Source of the DNA: Stenocarpella maydis
Taxonomy: Eukaryota > Ascomycota > Sordariomycetes > Diaporthales > Diaporthaceae
Reading direction: 5' to 3'
Length of the DNA: 64,000 bases
NCBI GenBank assembly: GCA_002270565.1
Contig: NQMI01000038.1
Coordinates: 165,332-229,331, forward strand
Shown: positions 11,080 through 27,985 of the stretch, in pieces
Numbering within the stretch: the stretch's first letter is position 1
Layout of the letters: each line of letters starts with the position of its first letter
Program-made: the position numbers and the translations under genes
Notes under the pieces: generated by a model
Seen by the model: the letters and a program-made list of their open reading frames with translations, nothing else
Database searches by the model: none
What the model was told of the DNA's origin: nothing

Positions 11080-12680
11080 TTGCAACTATATGGTGCCGCC
11101 TCACCCCGCTGGAGCTTATGATGATTAAGAGGCTTCTAGATATTAATCTGGCCGACAATATGACTATTGCAAAGACTATAAAGTGTTTTGAGCGCTGGAT
11201 ATGTAAGCTGAGGAGGAAGAATCAAATATCTAGTGATGTATTTACGCCGGGTATATCGCCATCAGCCTATAATAGTGTATGGCTGAGTGACTTCTACTGT
11301 AACGTTTGTGATTTAAGTCCTGGGCGTCTATATATTCTAATACATCTTCTCGTTGCTTAGGCCCTCCTTAACTACCTTTCCAAGAAGAACGACCTCTATT
11401 AAGATGAGATGTAATAGTGGTTACTTGAAACCTTCGATCTATTTGTCTTTATAAGCACTATTAGCTGGGCACTTAAGGGAGTTAAGTGGATGAAGAAATT
11501 ACGCTCCTTTATTGCTATGGAATGCAACTATAAGATCCGAGCCGCCTGGATTGTTAATATACAAGAATATTAGGCTGATTAACTTATCTTTATTAATGAG
11601 TTTGGTATTAATAAGAGAAATGGGCTATAATGCACTGCATAGGTGCTGAAGGGAATTTAGCTAAAGAAGCTAATACCTGGAGGGGGTATAGATTGTGGTA
11701 CTTGATTTTAAGTGCTTCCAGCCCTTATGATTGAGGGTATTCTGGGTTTATTAGTATATTAGGGCTATTGTTAAACGGAACCGCTCAGTAGGGCGTTGGC
11801 ACTTCGTGCAAGGAGTTACCCTAGACTTCTTGCAAGGAGTTACCCTAGACTTNGCAAGATGAGTTTGGTGGCCGTGAGTCGATTATTTTGGCCTGCATTT
11901 GCACCTTAATTCAGACCTCTGCATTACCCTTATTTCTTACCCAAAAAGTATATAACTTAGTGCATTAGATAGCTTGATTTCTGAAGTTTATATGTACTTA
12001 ATTTGGGTATTGCTAGGGCTATGGTTGGCTGGTTGCTTGGAACCAAAGATGGTGTGTTGGAAGGGCGAATTTTCCGGCATTTGCAAATTTGCACCAGAGC
12101 CTACCGCAGCGTACCCAGGGGTGAGACGACGTCGGAGGGTATATAAGGAGGGCTTACAGAAGCCCAACTTAATTCAATACAAAGTTGTCCAGACCATTGC
12201 CAATCGTCCGAATTCGCCTCAGAGCACCATACTGCGACCCTGCCGAAACACACACACGCTGAACTGAATGCTATTCTATAGCACAAATTCATCAGAGCTA
12301 TACTGATGGGGAAGGCTTTATTGCCTTTATAGAGGTTGAGGTTATTCCTAAAATAATACCATTCCTAGGGCTGAACTTAGTGCTGGTGATAGATAATGCA
12401 AGCTTCCATTATTATGATGACCTCTAGTAGGTATGTAATGAGGCGGGGGTTTGGCTTGTATACCTCCCTTTATATTCCCTAGATCTTAACCCTATTGAGG
12501 CATTCTTTGGTAATCTAAAGAAGTATATTCATTGTTACTATTAGTATAAAGAAGACTAGTGGTATATAGATGATGACTGGAGGTAATTCCTTGTTGATTA
12601 TATATATAGCGTTAGCGCTTAGAAGGAAGCTATTGCAGGTTACTTTAGAAAGGCAATAATTCTAGAGCTGGGATAAGGGT
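11080..12680 (+). pseudogene. Tc1/mariner DDE transposase, degraded and split by a solo LTR
   Basis: Coding traces run from about 11080 to 11768 and resume at 12302. The N-terminal part reads like the helix-turn-helix arm (ADNMTIAKTIKCFERW), followed by GVKWMKKLRSFIAMECN and IFINEFGINKRNGL, equivalent to the FIDESG.....G motif holding the first catalytic Asp. After the LTR come LVIDNASFHYYDDL (second catalytic Asp) and SLDLNPIEAFFGNLKKYI (third acidic region). Many TAG/TAA stops break it, so no active protein is expected. The match to fungal Tc1-like DDE_3 transposases is clear from motif order. Confidence 0.8.
11769..12296 (+). mobile_element. Solo LTR (family A) with 5-bp target duplication GCTAT
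   Basis: The 528-bp unit starts TGTTAAACGGAACCGC and ends ATTCATCAGA, flanked by GCTAT at 11764-11768 and 12297-12301. It has a TATA-like motif (gggtatataagg) at about 12137. It splits the transposase relic. A single N at 11853 replaces about 45 bp that are present in the sister copy at 54983. It contains two units of the aaggagttaccctag tandem repeat. Confidence 0.85.
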
Positions 12681-12831
12681 CTATTAATTAAATAGCTGGC
12701 TAATATATAATTTGAAGCTCCCAATATGTGTATATTGCCTATGTAAGATGATTTTAATAGTGTATAGTGTGTAGCATGGAAGCGTTTCAAGTGCTCTTGA
12801 AGTTGTGCCTATATGCCCGGATATGATAGGC

Positions 12832-13003
12832 ATTGTGACCCCCAACTAATAATACAGCCTTAACACCCAGGGACTATAGGTATATCTATAAGTAGTATAT
12901 AGTAAAATAGCCTTTCTTTAGATGAATTGAATGATACTATTGTTAGGCCTGTGGGTATAGTAGAAGGTGGTTGCCCTGAAGTTGATCAGTTGGGGGTTAC
13001 AAT
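12832..13003. repeat. Small foldback (MITE-like) with 16-bp inverted ends
   Basis: The ends ATTGTGACCCCCAACT (12832-12847) and the inverse of ATTGTAACCCCCAACT (12988-13003) differ at one base. The 172-bp unit has no coding potential. No clear target duplication is visible. Confidence 0.45.
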
Positions 13004-13739
13004 TTGGCTCACTTATCACTACATCGTTACACACCTCTTATATAGAAATCAGTGTACTGTAATATTTGGTGCCTATTGCTATATATATTCTTGCTTTTAG
13101 TAATCCTTAATAAACTATATGACCTACTACTTAGTGTGTATGCCTTTATGGTATTGATGTTTGACCATGACTTGCTGGCGAGGATTTCCATTGCTGTTGA
13201 AGGAGCAATGCCTTGTACAGTTCTTGCTTAGTAAGGGCGAGGGTTTAGATATGATGCGTACCATTCTTTTTGCCTAATTTTTTTTTGCTGGCTGAACTGT
13301 TTGGCCTTCTAGTTGCTTTTGATGAAGGTGTAGGTAGTGGTTGTGCAAGCGGGTATATATACTTGCTATCTATTCGCCTAACTTGATAATGCTATAATAC
13401 CACTAGAAAAAATTGTGGATGTGATATAATTTTTGCTCCTGAAGAGCCTGCTTCTAGGCTTTATAATAATAGTCTTACTTTTTTAGTTGATATACTCTTT
13501 GTTGAAGAATGTGGGTTTATAGTTATGGTGTTTAGAATGAGGATGTGCTGGGTACTAGTCTCGGGATTCTTATAGCTACTAGTTATAACACTATACTATT
13601 ATTTAGTTATAGCTTTATAAGAAAAAAACATATATACAATCTGATTGCTATACTAAATAAATTAAAGCTTCCTCTTTCTTCTAATACTACTCTGGCTATA
13701 ATAGGCTAAAGTTCTGTTAAGGGAATCTATATTTTAAGT

Positions 13740-15911
13740 TAGGGGACACCCATGAGCACACTTTAAGGGCTATACCACTAATATTAATGTTTTGCACGTT
13801 TTGCAAACTTTGCAAACTTACATAATAACCACCAATCAACCCCTCAACGCACTTCTCACTAACAAGCTATTGCGCCCTTAAGAAATGCCCTTATATACCC
13901 TTAAATACTATAAATAAGCCAGAATTAAGCTTCCCTATTAGCAGTAATATCCCTAGGGGCCTTGCTTGCCCTAGGGTCTGCTAGTAAGTCCTCTGCTAAG
14001 AGCGTATACTCTTGAGCAAAATCCTTCACGCACTAATGAAGAAAGCTGCCCAGGTCCTCATTAAAGTGATGTTCCTTATACTAGCCGTCTGGCTATACCA
14101 AGAGGTCCCTAAGCAAGCATATGCCTGCTTCCTAAAGCTTGTAAACCAGCCTAATTAATAACAACTTCTGCTTATAATCCCGGGCCTTCTGATAGCAAAC
14201 ATATACAAGAAAGTTCTCTAGAAGCCCTTCCAACTTAAGGCTATCAGGCACTACTGGTGATAATAACATTATCACCAGCTGAAGCCGTAAAGGTGGCGTG
14301 ACCCTTGCTGATGGCGCCCCGGCAGAGGAAGGGGGTCCTGGGAGTATATACGCCTGCCTAGCTGCCCACATTGCTAGCGGTAGCAGCAGTAGCTGAATCA
14401 ACTAGCTAGCTGCTATATAAACCCCACTAAGGGCATTTACAATAGCTAACGCAAGCTGACTAGTCTCGTTACTACTACTATTAATATTAATAATGTTCTT
14501 ACTGCTAAAGCCGCTGCTTCCGCCCTGTTGCATGTTGGCTCGGCCCAAGCGCCCCAACACTACGCCAAGGATATCATCATCCGGCCCAAGGTTTGAGAGA
14601 ACATTTGCTAAATTATCTAACCCACCCGTCTTCCTCCCAATCTCTCGAATAAGTACCTGATTATATATACTTATAGGGATGTTTTCAATAAATATATTTT
14701 TCTGGCTTTTTTCAATTAAATCAGCCTACTTGATTAAGTCCTTATGGCTAAGTGCTAGATATAACCTATCCCCCCTCTTAAAACACCATAAGGCTAACTT
14801 GGCTTCTCTCTTGTAGTTTGAGTACTTACTCCTATTATAATACTCCCATCTTTAGCTTAGCCTTATAAAATAGTCAGTTTTTACTTCCCTCATTATAGCA
14901 ATTTCCTCTTGCATTATAGAGGACTTTAACTTTAAGGAGGATAGGATTCCTAGCTGATTATTAAGTAAAGCAATATTAATATCAGCACTATCGCTACTAT
15001 TCAGCCTTGCCCGAAATAAACAGCCCTTATCATCCTCTACAGCCTCTGCAATAGCAGCACCCCTAATATCACAAGATATAATACCAATAGAAGCCCGTCC
15101 TCCTCAACTAGAGGATGAGGATGTTATTAATCCCTCCTAGCACCCCAGGATCACACGGTAAGCAGTTAACAGCCGAAACAAATATAATATATCAAGTATA
15201 TAGCGAGACTCTACTTATATCTGCCCCATAAGGCTGATTATCAAATCCTAAATCATCTTAAGGGTTGCTCCAGCTAGAAACTCATTAAAGTGTTTAACTT
15301 TTCTAATAGTAGCCTTCCTTAGCTGGATTAGAGTGCTGATATAGTTTTGGTTAATCTTATAACTATAAATAATCTTAGTAACCCGGGTCTTCAATTCCTT
15401 AAGCTATATGTTAAGAGACTTAATAAGAGTACCCCTAAATATTATTTTTAAAGCTTCCAAGTACTTTATGAGTACTAGAGGGGAGGTAATACCTCTGAAC
15501 TAGCTAGCCTTGCTTAGAGTATATTTAAAGACCACCCTAACATTAGTTGGGACTTTAATCCAAATAAGGGCTTTCTTTTAATAAAAGCTAGCTGCAGCAA
15601 CCTCCTCAGGGATCTCCACAACATCATCATCTGGGGGAAGCACCTAATCATTAAAGGGATTATAATCAGGAGCTTTAGTTAGGTCCGGCTCCTCCTGATT
15701 AGGCTTAACAGGGCTACTCTCCAGCAGCAGCGCTAGTAGCGCCAGCGATGGTGGCTTCACTAGGGCCTTCCTCTTTACCAGAGCCTTCCTCTTTACTAGG
15801 GCTAACTGCTTCACTAAAGCTAGCATAGCCAACTTAATGGTTTGGGTCTTCTTTATAGTAGAGCCGCCTAATGATATAAATTTAGTATTTCTTCTCTTTA
15901 ATAGGGCTATT
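13740..15911 (-). pseudogene. Unclassified transposon ORF relic (basic Lys/Arg-repeat N-terminus)
   Basis: On the minus strand a long, stop-ridden coding trace starts near 15910, where the ATG of the sister copy (17471) has become ATA. The N-terminus is basic with repeats of LVKRKA (15644-15832), followed by an acidic-proline segment (NQEEPDLTKAPDYNPFND). It continues through helical stretches such as KYLEALKIIFRGTLIKSLN and WCFKRGDRLYLALSHKDLIK to about 13800. I cannot place it in a known transposase, reverse transcriptase or recombinase family. Position inside the TIR-bounded element suggests an accessory or cargo ORF. The region beyond about 13,800 toward 13,000 is AT-rich with no readable protein. 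Confidence 0.5.
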
Positions 15912-16270
15912 CTGGTAATCTTAACTAGATTATTATTAAAGATGATTTATTATTTTAGCCGGGAGTGCAATTAGTAAGAACTTATAATTAGGGGCTGCGG
16001 ATTAGTATGCAAAATCAATCTTAGCTCAAGGGTAATACTGGAAGACCCTATTCAGAATATTATCAGCTATAGCGATATATTACGCGAAGAAGGCACCGGA
16101 CCAACCTATGTGCATCTCTAGCAGGGCGTTAGCAACTTCAATTAACCCTAATGGTGGGTTATAGGGTGATAATTAATGTTTAGGGGTAACCGCTATATAT
16201 GCTATAAGAAATACCATGATTCCAAGTAGTAATAGTTACAAACGTGTGATAATGATGATAATATTATATA

Positions 16271-16850
16271 TGTTGATGCTGAAGGGATGCCGATTTGTAT
16301 GGGGAACGGGTGTGTGTCAACATGTGCGCGTCACTAGCGCGTTTTTGGCACTCTCGCTTGCAAATCAGAATAGTACAACTTCTGCTTTTGCGACTATTAA
16401 ACTTGCCATTGGTTTAGCCACAACATTTGCCGGCATCATCCGCATTCATATCCACATCCTCTTCTGGCACGGAGACCAGCACGTATCTCCGACGTCTTGT
16501 CAATCGGATATGGCGGGAAATGGTGGGTATACCAATACGTAGGGAAGGAATTTGCCAGCCGTCCGCGTTGTCGCCTCAGGAACGCAGGGTGGTTCGTCGT
16601 TGGTTCAGGGTGAAGCCAAGATAGCCACATGACGATACGCATTACTCACTGACACGTCGTCTAGACCGCAAGTACGGCCCGTGGGAGTTGATATTACCTA
16701 AAAATTACCGCCGACGTGCATACCCCGACTCCCCAGGTGTGGAGGAAAGGGTAGCTCGTGACGAGCCGATGCAGGGCCCCGGACTTTGCTCACCCTGATC
16801 TTGATCCCCAGGCTGGGACGATTGTGCACGCCCCAGGCGTGGTCCAGACC
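16271..16850 (+). repeat. 580-bp perfect direct repeat, copy 1 (ends at a gap)
   Basis: By eye it is identical to 17832-18411 at a constant offset of 1561 bp. It contains the right TIR (16276-16371) and 479 bp of GC-balanced flank. Copy 1 stops exactly at the N at 16851, whereas copy 2 runs on into unique sequence. The neighbouring element interiors of the two copies are only roughly 85 percent alike. Confidence 0.85.
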
Positions 16851-16851
16851 N

Positions 16852-17110
16852 TGCTTGGAACCAAAGATGGTGTGTTGGAAGGGCGAATTTTCCGGCATTT
16901 GCAAATTTGCACCAGAGCCGACCGCAGCGTGCCCAGGGGTGAGACGACGTCGGAGGGTATATAAGGAGGGCTTACAGAAGCCCAACTTAATTCAATACAA
17001 AGTTGTCCAGACCATTGTCAATCGTCCCAATTCGCCTCAGAGCACCACACTGCGACCCTGCCGAAACACACGCTGAACTGAATGCTATTCTATAGCACAA
17101 ATTCATCAGA
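16852..17110 (+). mobile_element. Truncated family A LTR (3' half)
   Basis: It begins at an N with tgcttggaaccaaag and ends ATTCATCAGA at 17110, matching the 3' half of the LTR at 11769-12296. Its 5' half is missing at the gap, so no target duplication can be read. Confidence 0.8.
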
Positions 17111-17932
17111 GGACTTTAATCCAAATAGGGGCTTTCTCCTAATAAAAGCTAGCTATAGCAACCTTCTTAAGGATCTCTATGATATCATTATCTAGGGAAA
17201 GCACCTGGTCATTAAAGGGATTATAATTAGGAGCTTTAGTTGGGTCCGGCTCCTCCTGATTAGGCTTAGTAGGGCTACTTTCTGGCGGTAGCGCTAGCGG
17301 TAGCAGTAATAGTGGCTTTGCCGGGGCCTTCCTCTTTACCGGAGCCTTCCTCTTTGCTGGGGCTAACTGCTTTACTAGAGCTAGTACAGCCGACTTAATA
17401 GTTTGGGTCTTCTTTATAGTAAAGCTGCCTAATAATATAGATTTAGTATTCCTCCTCTTTAATGGGGCCATTCTAGTAGTCTTAACTAGACTATTATTAA
17501 AGGTAATTTGTTATTTCGGCTGGGAGTATAATTAACGAGGACTTGTGGTTAGGAGCTATAAATCAGTATATAAAATCAACCTTAGCTTAGGGGTAATACT
17601 TAAAGACCTTATTCAGAATATTATTAGCTATAGCAATATATTACGCGAAGAGGGCACCGGACCAACCTATATATAGCTCTAGTAGGGCGTTAGCAACCTT
17701 AATTAACCCTAACGGTAGGTTATAGGGTGATAATTAATGTTTAGGGGTAATCGCTATATATATCATGAGAAATACTATGATTCCAAGTAGTAATAGTTGC
17801 AAACGTGTGATGATGATAATAATGTTATATATGTTGATGCTGAAGGGATGCCGATTTGTATGGGGAACGGGTGTGTGTCAACATGTGCGCGTCACTAGCG
17901 CGTTTTTGGCACTCTCGCTTGCAAATCAGAAT
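17111..17932 (-). mobile_element. Second partial copy of the TIR element (right end plus start of unknown ORF)
   Basis: This is homologous to 15546-16371, mostly with transition differences, and includes the 96-bp TIR at 17837-17932. On the minus strand it keeps an uninterrupted start of the unknown ORF (ATG at 17471, MAPLKRRNTKS, then the KRKAPVKRKAPAK repeat) up to the LTR junction at 17111. Confidence 0.7.
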
Positions 17933-18411
17933 AGTACAACTTCTGCTTTTGCGACTATTAAACTTGCCATTGGTTTAGCCACAACATTTGCCGGCATCAT
18001 CCGCATTCATATCCACATCCTCTTCTGGCACGGAGACCAGCACGTATCTCCGACGTCTTGTCAATCGGATATGGCGGGAAATGGTGGGTATACCAATACG
18101 TAGGGAAGGAATTTGCCAGCCGTCCGCGTTGTCGCCTCAGGAACGCAGGGTGGTTCGTCGTTGGTTCAGGGTGAAGCCAAGATAGCCACATGACGATACG
18201 CATTACTCACTGACACGTCGTCTAGACCGCAAGTACGGCCCGTGGGAGTTGATATTACCTAAAAATTACCGCCGACGTGCATACCCCGACTCCCCAGGTG
18301 TGGAGGAAAGGGTAGCTCGTGACGAGCCGATGCAGGGCCCCGGACTTTGCTCACCCTGATCTTGATCCCCAGGCTGGGACGATTGTGCACGCCCCAGGCG
18401 TGGTCCAGACC
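17832..18411 (+). repeat. 580-bp perfect direct repeat, copy 2 (continuous with unique flank)
   Basis: Same sequence as 16271-16850, but here it continues without a gap into non-repetitive DNA at 18412, so this is the more credible native location. Confidence 0.85.
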
Positions 18412-19080
18412 ACAGGGGTTGCTTTCGATTTAGCGTGGCCTCCATGCACCTTGCTCCGACGAACGGACGCACCATGTGCTGTCTATTGTCAACCCTGCCT
18501 TATCACATAGAGTTAGTGATGTGTTCAGTGCTTCTGAATCGAGATTTGCCGGCATGCCGATATCACGGGCGATTTCTGTCCCAAGGGCAAGAGTCAGCTG
18601 CATACACTACTGTGATACCAGATGCTAAACTATTTTTGGAAACATGTGGCCTTTTGGTGATGGGTAGTTAAACATTGAGGATTGAGATCATCAGCATGAC
18701 GTTTGTGTACGTAAGTACTCTGCTAATATCACGATCTATTGGGAAAATTCATCCTTCCGCCTCCAACTTGGGGAGAAAGAACAACAAAAGAATGATTGCA
18801 TCTAGAATCAAATAATGCGGTGTTAGAAATACCGGTAGAATTCATGAGAAATCGTTGAGGAACAAGCAACGCTATGACATTCTTGACAATGCTTCCGAAA
18901 TGAAAATGAATGGCTCCTTCGAAGACCACATCCTTGTCCCTCAGCTAATCTGCGATGACACACCAGAGGTGTCGCTCGGACAGGAAGCTGTCCATGAATA
19001 AAAGAACTCCAGGACTCCTCTGCACCCAATTTGAAAATCAATAATAGCCAGGGTGCGGCGCCCTCCGCAAAAGAAATAGA
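18412..19080. other. Intergenic, no feature seen
   Basis: Unique, normal-composition sequence downstream (3') of the Rieske oxygenase gene. No ORF with family signal and no repeat boundary was recognised. Confidence 0.45.
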
Positions 19081-20491
19081 CTACCACGCCAGCGGGCTCT
19101 TCTCGTCAAGAGTCGAGCAGCTCAACCCCGAGCAGAATGAGACATCCTTCTCGGTAACGTCAGCGTTGTAGTTACCAAGCGTCTGCCTTGCGGGCCAGAT
19201 CTCCTTCTTGGCCGCTTTCTCCTTGCTCCAGTGCTCGGTGACCGCCTCGCGGCACAGATTCTGGAAGAACAAGGGGCCCTTCTCCATGCGAGGGTGCATC
19301 TCGCCGTTGACAAAGACCCCGGCGTTCACGTTACGCTGTGCAGCGTCACATAGGACCTTGTCCTCGGACATGATGCGCTTATACATCTGGTTGACCAGCT
19401 GGAAGTCTTCCTCTGTTGCATTCTTGCTGCGGAAGACTTGGTAGGCCATGGTGGACCTGTTTGCAGAGTGTGGGATAAATCGCTGGATGAAGAAGAAGTT
19501 GGGACTATACAATATTGTCAGCGGCTGCCATCAAGATGGTGGTCAGAGCAGGGGAGATCTCAGGGCTACTCACGTGACGTTGGTGGAGACATTAGGGAAG
19601 TGATAAGTAGGTGCCACAGTCAGGCCCTGGTCACGCTGCTCTGGCTTTGTGGCAACATTGTGGATGATGTAGCCAAGCTTTGTCTCGACGTTGTACGACT
19701 CGAGATCAGCCACCGCAGGGATGTCCGGGTGAGTAGTCTTGCAGTGGTAACACTCGTTGTAGTTGTCGGCCAGGATCTTCCAGTTGTAGTCCCCATCCAT
19801 CTGCCAGGCGTGATCAAAGACGTAATCATCAAAGTTGAAGTCTTTGTACTTCTCCTGGGTATCAGCGCCAGCAAAGTCATCCTCCCAGGCCACCTCGGGC
19901 TCATCTTTGGAGTCGAAGTTAACCCAGATGAAGCCATTGTTGTCAATGTGTGTATGGATGCGGAACAGTCCGTTCTTGGATTTGTCGAAGCCCTCAAGCT
20001 CCTGGTATCCGGGAGCCTTTGCCAGGTTCCCGCTGAGGCCGTAAGACCAGCCATGGTATCTGTCAAGGTCGCGTCAGTCCATATAAGTTTTTAAAACATT
20101 GTGTTAAACCTGTCAGGCCGGTGGGAGACGGCTGCAGCTTTACTCACCTGCAAGAGAATATCATGGAAGTGCCCTGTTCCTTCTCGACGATGGGGTAGGC
20201 GCGGTGCCTGCAGATGTTGTGAAAGGCATTAATAGCACCTTTGCGGTCCCGGGCGATGACGAAGTTGAAGCCAGCGACCTCAAAGTTGAGCCAGTCTCCC
20301 GCATTTGGCACCCTGTTCTTGTGGGTGATGAGCTGCCACCTGCGGGAGAAGATGGCACGCCGCTCCAGCTCGTACATCTCGTGGGAGGTGTACCAGCCAG
20401 CGGGCAAAGCCCGGACGGGGGCCTTGTCCTGAGCGGGCTTGGTGCCGTAGCCCGCTAGACCCCCGAGATAGCTGAGTACTGCTGTCGCCAT
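19081..20491 (-). CDS. Rieske non-heme iron oxygenase (choline monooxygenase / glycine betaine demethylase-like)
   Basis: Three exons on the minus strand, 20491-20148, 20059-19574 and 19504-19081, encode 417 residues. The introns are 88 and 69 bp with GTGAGT donors and CAG/TAG acceptors. The start is ATG 20491; upstream the frame opens only from a GTG. The Rieske [2Fe-2S] ligands are C94-x-H96 and C114-x-x-H117 (ICRHRAYP and FSCRYHGWSYG, the latter formed across intron 1). The catalytic-domain iron ligands H220 and H225 lie in NYNECYHCKTTHP. This architecture is shared by plant choline monooxygenase and bacterial glycine betaine demethylase (GbcA). The head-to-head neighbour is a dimethylglycine-oxidase-like protein, so betaine demethylation is the more attractive role, but sequence alone cannot separate the two. 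No partner reductase is in the window. Confidence 0.88.
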
Positions 20492-25742
<5,251 letters not shown>

Positions 25743-26053
25743 TTAAACGACGGGGGTTTGTTGAACCTAGTATATATGTTGCGCATTCCAATTTGAGCAA
25801 TTCATCAACCTTCTGCTCCATGACAAACTTTTATCATTGTTAGGGATCCCGAGCGACTCCATTCTAAAAAAGACTTCTATATTTAAATGCCCTTCTAAAA
25901 GAAGCGTCAATCACAGTGTCTAGTCATACTGGCATGTATTAAAGGTTATATTCCCTCCCCACATTAAATGCCAAGTCTGCATAACACAGCGTAGCGCATA
26001 GACATGTGTCTCCGAGCTATCTATCATTGGCTACAGGTTGCAAATATCACAAA
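25743..26053. other. Convergent 3' intergenic region
   Basis: 311 bp between the stops of the DMGO-like and permease genes. It is AT-richer than the genes and contains nothing beyond the likely 3' untranslated regions. Confidence 0.45.
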
Positions 26054-27639
26054 TCATTCCTCTTCATCTGTCACCTTAGCCCTGGCCTCCCCGCGTCTTT
26101 GTAGAAGCGGGATTGCGATGCCGGTCCAAAGGGTCAGGGCAATCACCATAGCCAGACCACTCCCCCAGCCATGCGTCTCTCTAAAGTGCGGAGCGTGTGA
26201 GCTGGCGAATTGGACTTGCTGGAACGGAATAGCCACTGCACCGCCCACTGCCGTCATGAAACCCAAGATGAAGGCCCGTTTCTGCTGATCTCCCCCACAG
26301 GTCTCATTCGTCCATCCAGCTAATAAGGGCGTGTAGCATCCGTAACAACCACACAAGATGAAAGCAGCCATCTTCAATCTGTGTGGAACGTTCCAAACGG
26401 TGAGGACCACGTAGCAGGCTGCTAGGAGCGTGCCTATGGCCAGACAAACTGGTCCACGTCTTCCGATTTTGTCGGCCACGAATCCGGAGCCCAACATGAA
26501 ACAGAAGTTGACGGCGCCAATGGCTGTAGGGATGTTGTTTATCTGAGGGATGGTGTACTTGCCGGTGCTCTTGAGGTACAGCGTGAAGTACTGCATCACA
26601 TAATTCCCGACTGTTAAGGACCAAAGAGAATATCCCATCACAAAAGCGTAGACCTGCCACGATGTGAAGATGCGCCGGAGCACCGTCCAGTCGAGTTTCC
26701 CTGCAGGCTTACGCCCTTCTTCTTCGATACGCTCTCGGGCACGCTTCTTCTCCCATTCGTTGAGGTACCAGGCCCTCGTGGTGTGTGGGGTATCAGGGAA
26801 GCATATCTGAGATGGTTAGCGCTGAGGGCAAGATTTCCGGATGGGCTACTACTCTGAGGAGGCGATGAGCAGAGAAGTGAAAGACGCACAACACCATAAA
26901 CAGCAACTGGCACAGCCAGGGCAAAGTCGAAGATAAAAAGCCACCGCCAAGCGGAAAGACCACCCCTTCCTCCCATGCCAGAATAGAGCGCAGCTTGCAA
27001 GTAGCCCGAGAACATCTGCCCCAGGACTCCAGAGATAACAAACAGAGCGGATCGCCGCGCCAGTTCACTTTTCCGATACCAGCAACCCAATGTATAGGTG
27101 ATTCCGGGCCAAGCTGCGGACTCGAAGAGGCCGATACAAAACCGGAGCCCATAGAATTGAGCCGCTGTGTCACACTTGTATAAGAACAGGACAAAGAGTG
27201 ACCATGTCGCGAGACAGAACGGCAGCCAAATGCGGGGCGGGACGACAGTAATGATAAGGTTGGCGAATGACGCCCCTATGAGGGTGCCGATAGTGAAATA
27301 GGTGTTCATCCAGGAGAGCTCATTTCCAGGACCAAAGCCTAGCTCTTCTGACATCCCCGATGAGTAGGCATTGGTAATGTTGTTCTGGTCCAGCCACTTG
27401 ATGAAGAAGCAGAGACACGAGTAGCTCAACAGGAACCAGTCAAGCTTGAATATGAGCCGCTTCTCCTCAGCCGATGTGCCTGGCTCGTGCCAGTGGAACC
27501 ACCTCCGACTTGGCCTCTCCGCCCCTTGCAAGCGGTCGTCCGTTGGATAGCTCTCTTTTGATCCGTTGTCGAATTCCCGAGCAGCAATGACTTGCCCTGT
27601 TGTCGCCTTCGCCACGCTAATGTCGGTCGTTGGAGACAT
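26054..27639 (-). CDS. MFS transporter, anion:cation symporter (Dal5/allantoate permease-like) family
   Basis: Two exons, 27639-26890 and 26806-26054, encode 500 residues. The 83-bp intron has donor GTGCGT, a CTAAC branch and a cag acceptor, with the frame kept (YGV then ICFPDTP). The start is ATG 27639; the longer open frame begins with TTG. Hallmarks are KLDWFLLSYSCLCFFIKWLDQNNITNAY as TM1 (broken here for length), then R.CIGLFESAAWPGITYTLGCWY in TM4, and FPDTPHTTRAWYL followed by E.....ARERIEEEGR in the central loop. The C-terminus holds the second set of six helices. Relatives carry allantoate, pantothenate, nicotinate or dipeptides; the substrate is unknown here. It diverges from the hydrolase gene over 346 bp. 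Confidence 0.88.
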
Positions 27640-27985
27640 TTCTGGACGTGTACGTGGGCTCTCGTACGCTAAAGCCACAGGAAGCAAACCCGACAAGGTG
27701 GTAAGCTGGTTGGAATTTTATCTATCTGGAGGTGGACTGGCATCGGCAATTGATTCAAATCTGACGAGCGAAACCCCGAAGTCGGCAGGGAAAGATACGG
27801 CAGATTATCACGCCATGTACCCTGTCTCGATGGTTGATGCCGACCGGGCTGGTAATACAGGTGGATTATTGAACGAGCCGTCCGAATATTCAACACTTTT
27901 CGCCGAAATAAGTCAAGATTTATCTTTCGGTTGGGTTCGATCATAAGCGTGAAGCCAAGTACAAACATCATTGTGGTCTACCACT
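27640..27985. promoter_or_regulatory. Divergent promoter region between permease and hydrolase genes
   Basis: 346 bp separate the start codons of the minus-strand permease and plus-strand hydrolase genes, so the two are likely co-regulated. TTATCT (GATA core inverted) occurs at about 27920 and GATTATC at about 27803. No TATA box is obvious. Confidence 0.35.

Larger units (their letters stand above)
10884..16371. mobile_element. Candidate 5.5-kb TIR element with Tc1/mariner transposase and a second ORF
   Basis: Both ends read inward with the same 96-bp sequence (10884-10979 and, inverted, 16276-16371; one visible mismatch), starting ATTCTGATTTGCAAG and ending CTTCAGCAT. TA is present at both outer edges (ctgTAttctg and cagaaTAgtac), as for Tc1/mariner target sites. 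Inside are a plus-strand DDE transposase relic, a nested solo LTR, a small foldback and a long minus-strand ORF relic. No TIR copy is seen just after the transposase, so the transposase and second ORF may share one element. The sequence outside 16371 up to the N at 16851 duplicates another locus and may be misassembled, so the right flank is not reliable. The alternative is two unrelated nested relics sharing a dispersed end sequence. Confidence 0.5.

Noticed and set aside
11974..12267. A recurring 95-100 residue ORF (ending in VRRRRRVYKEGLQKPN) seen in most family A LTRs
   Set aside because: It lies wholly inside a non-coding LTR, spans the TATA-like motif, and is conserved only because the LTR copies are near identical. 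Not a gene.
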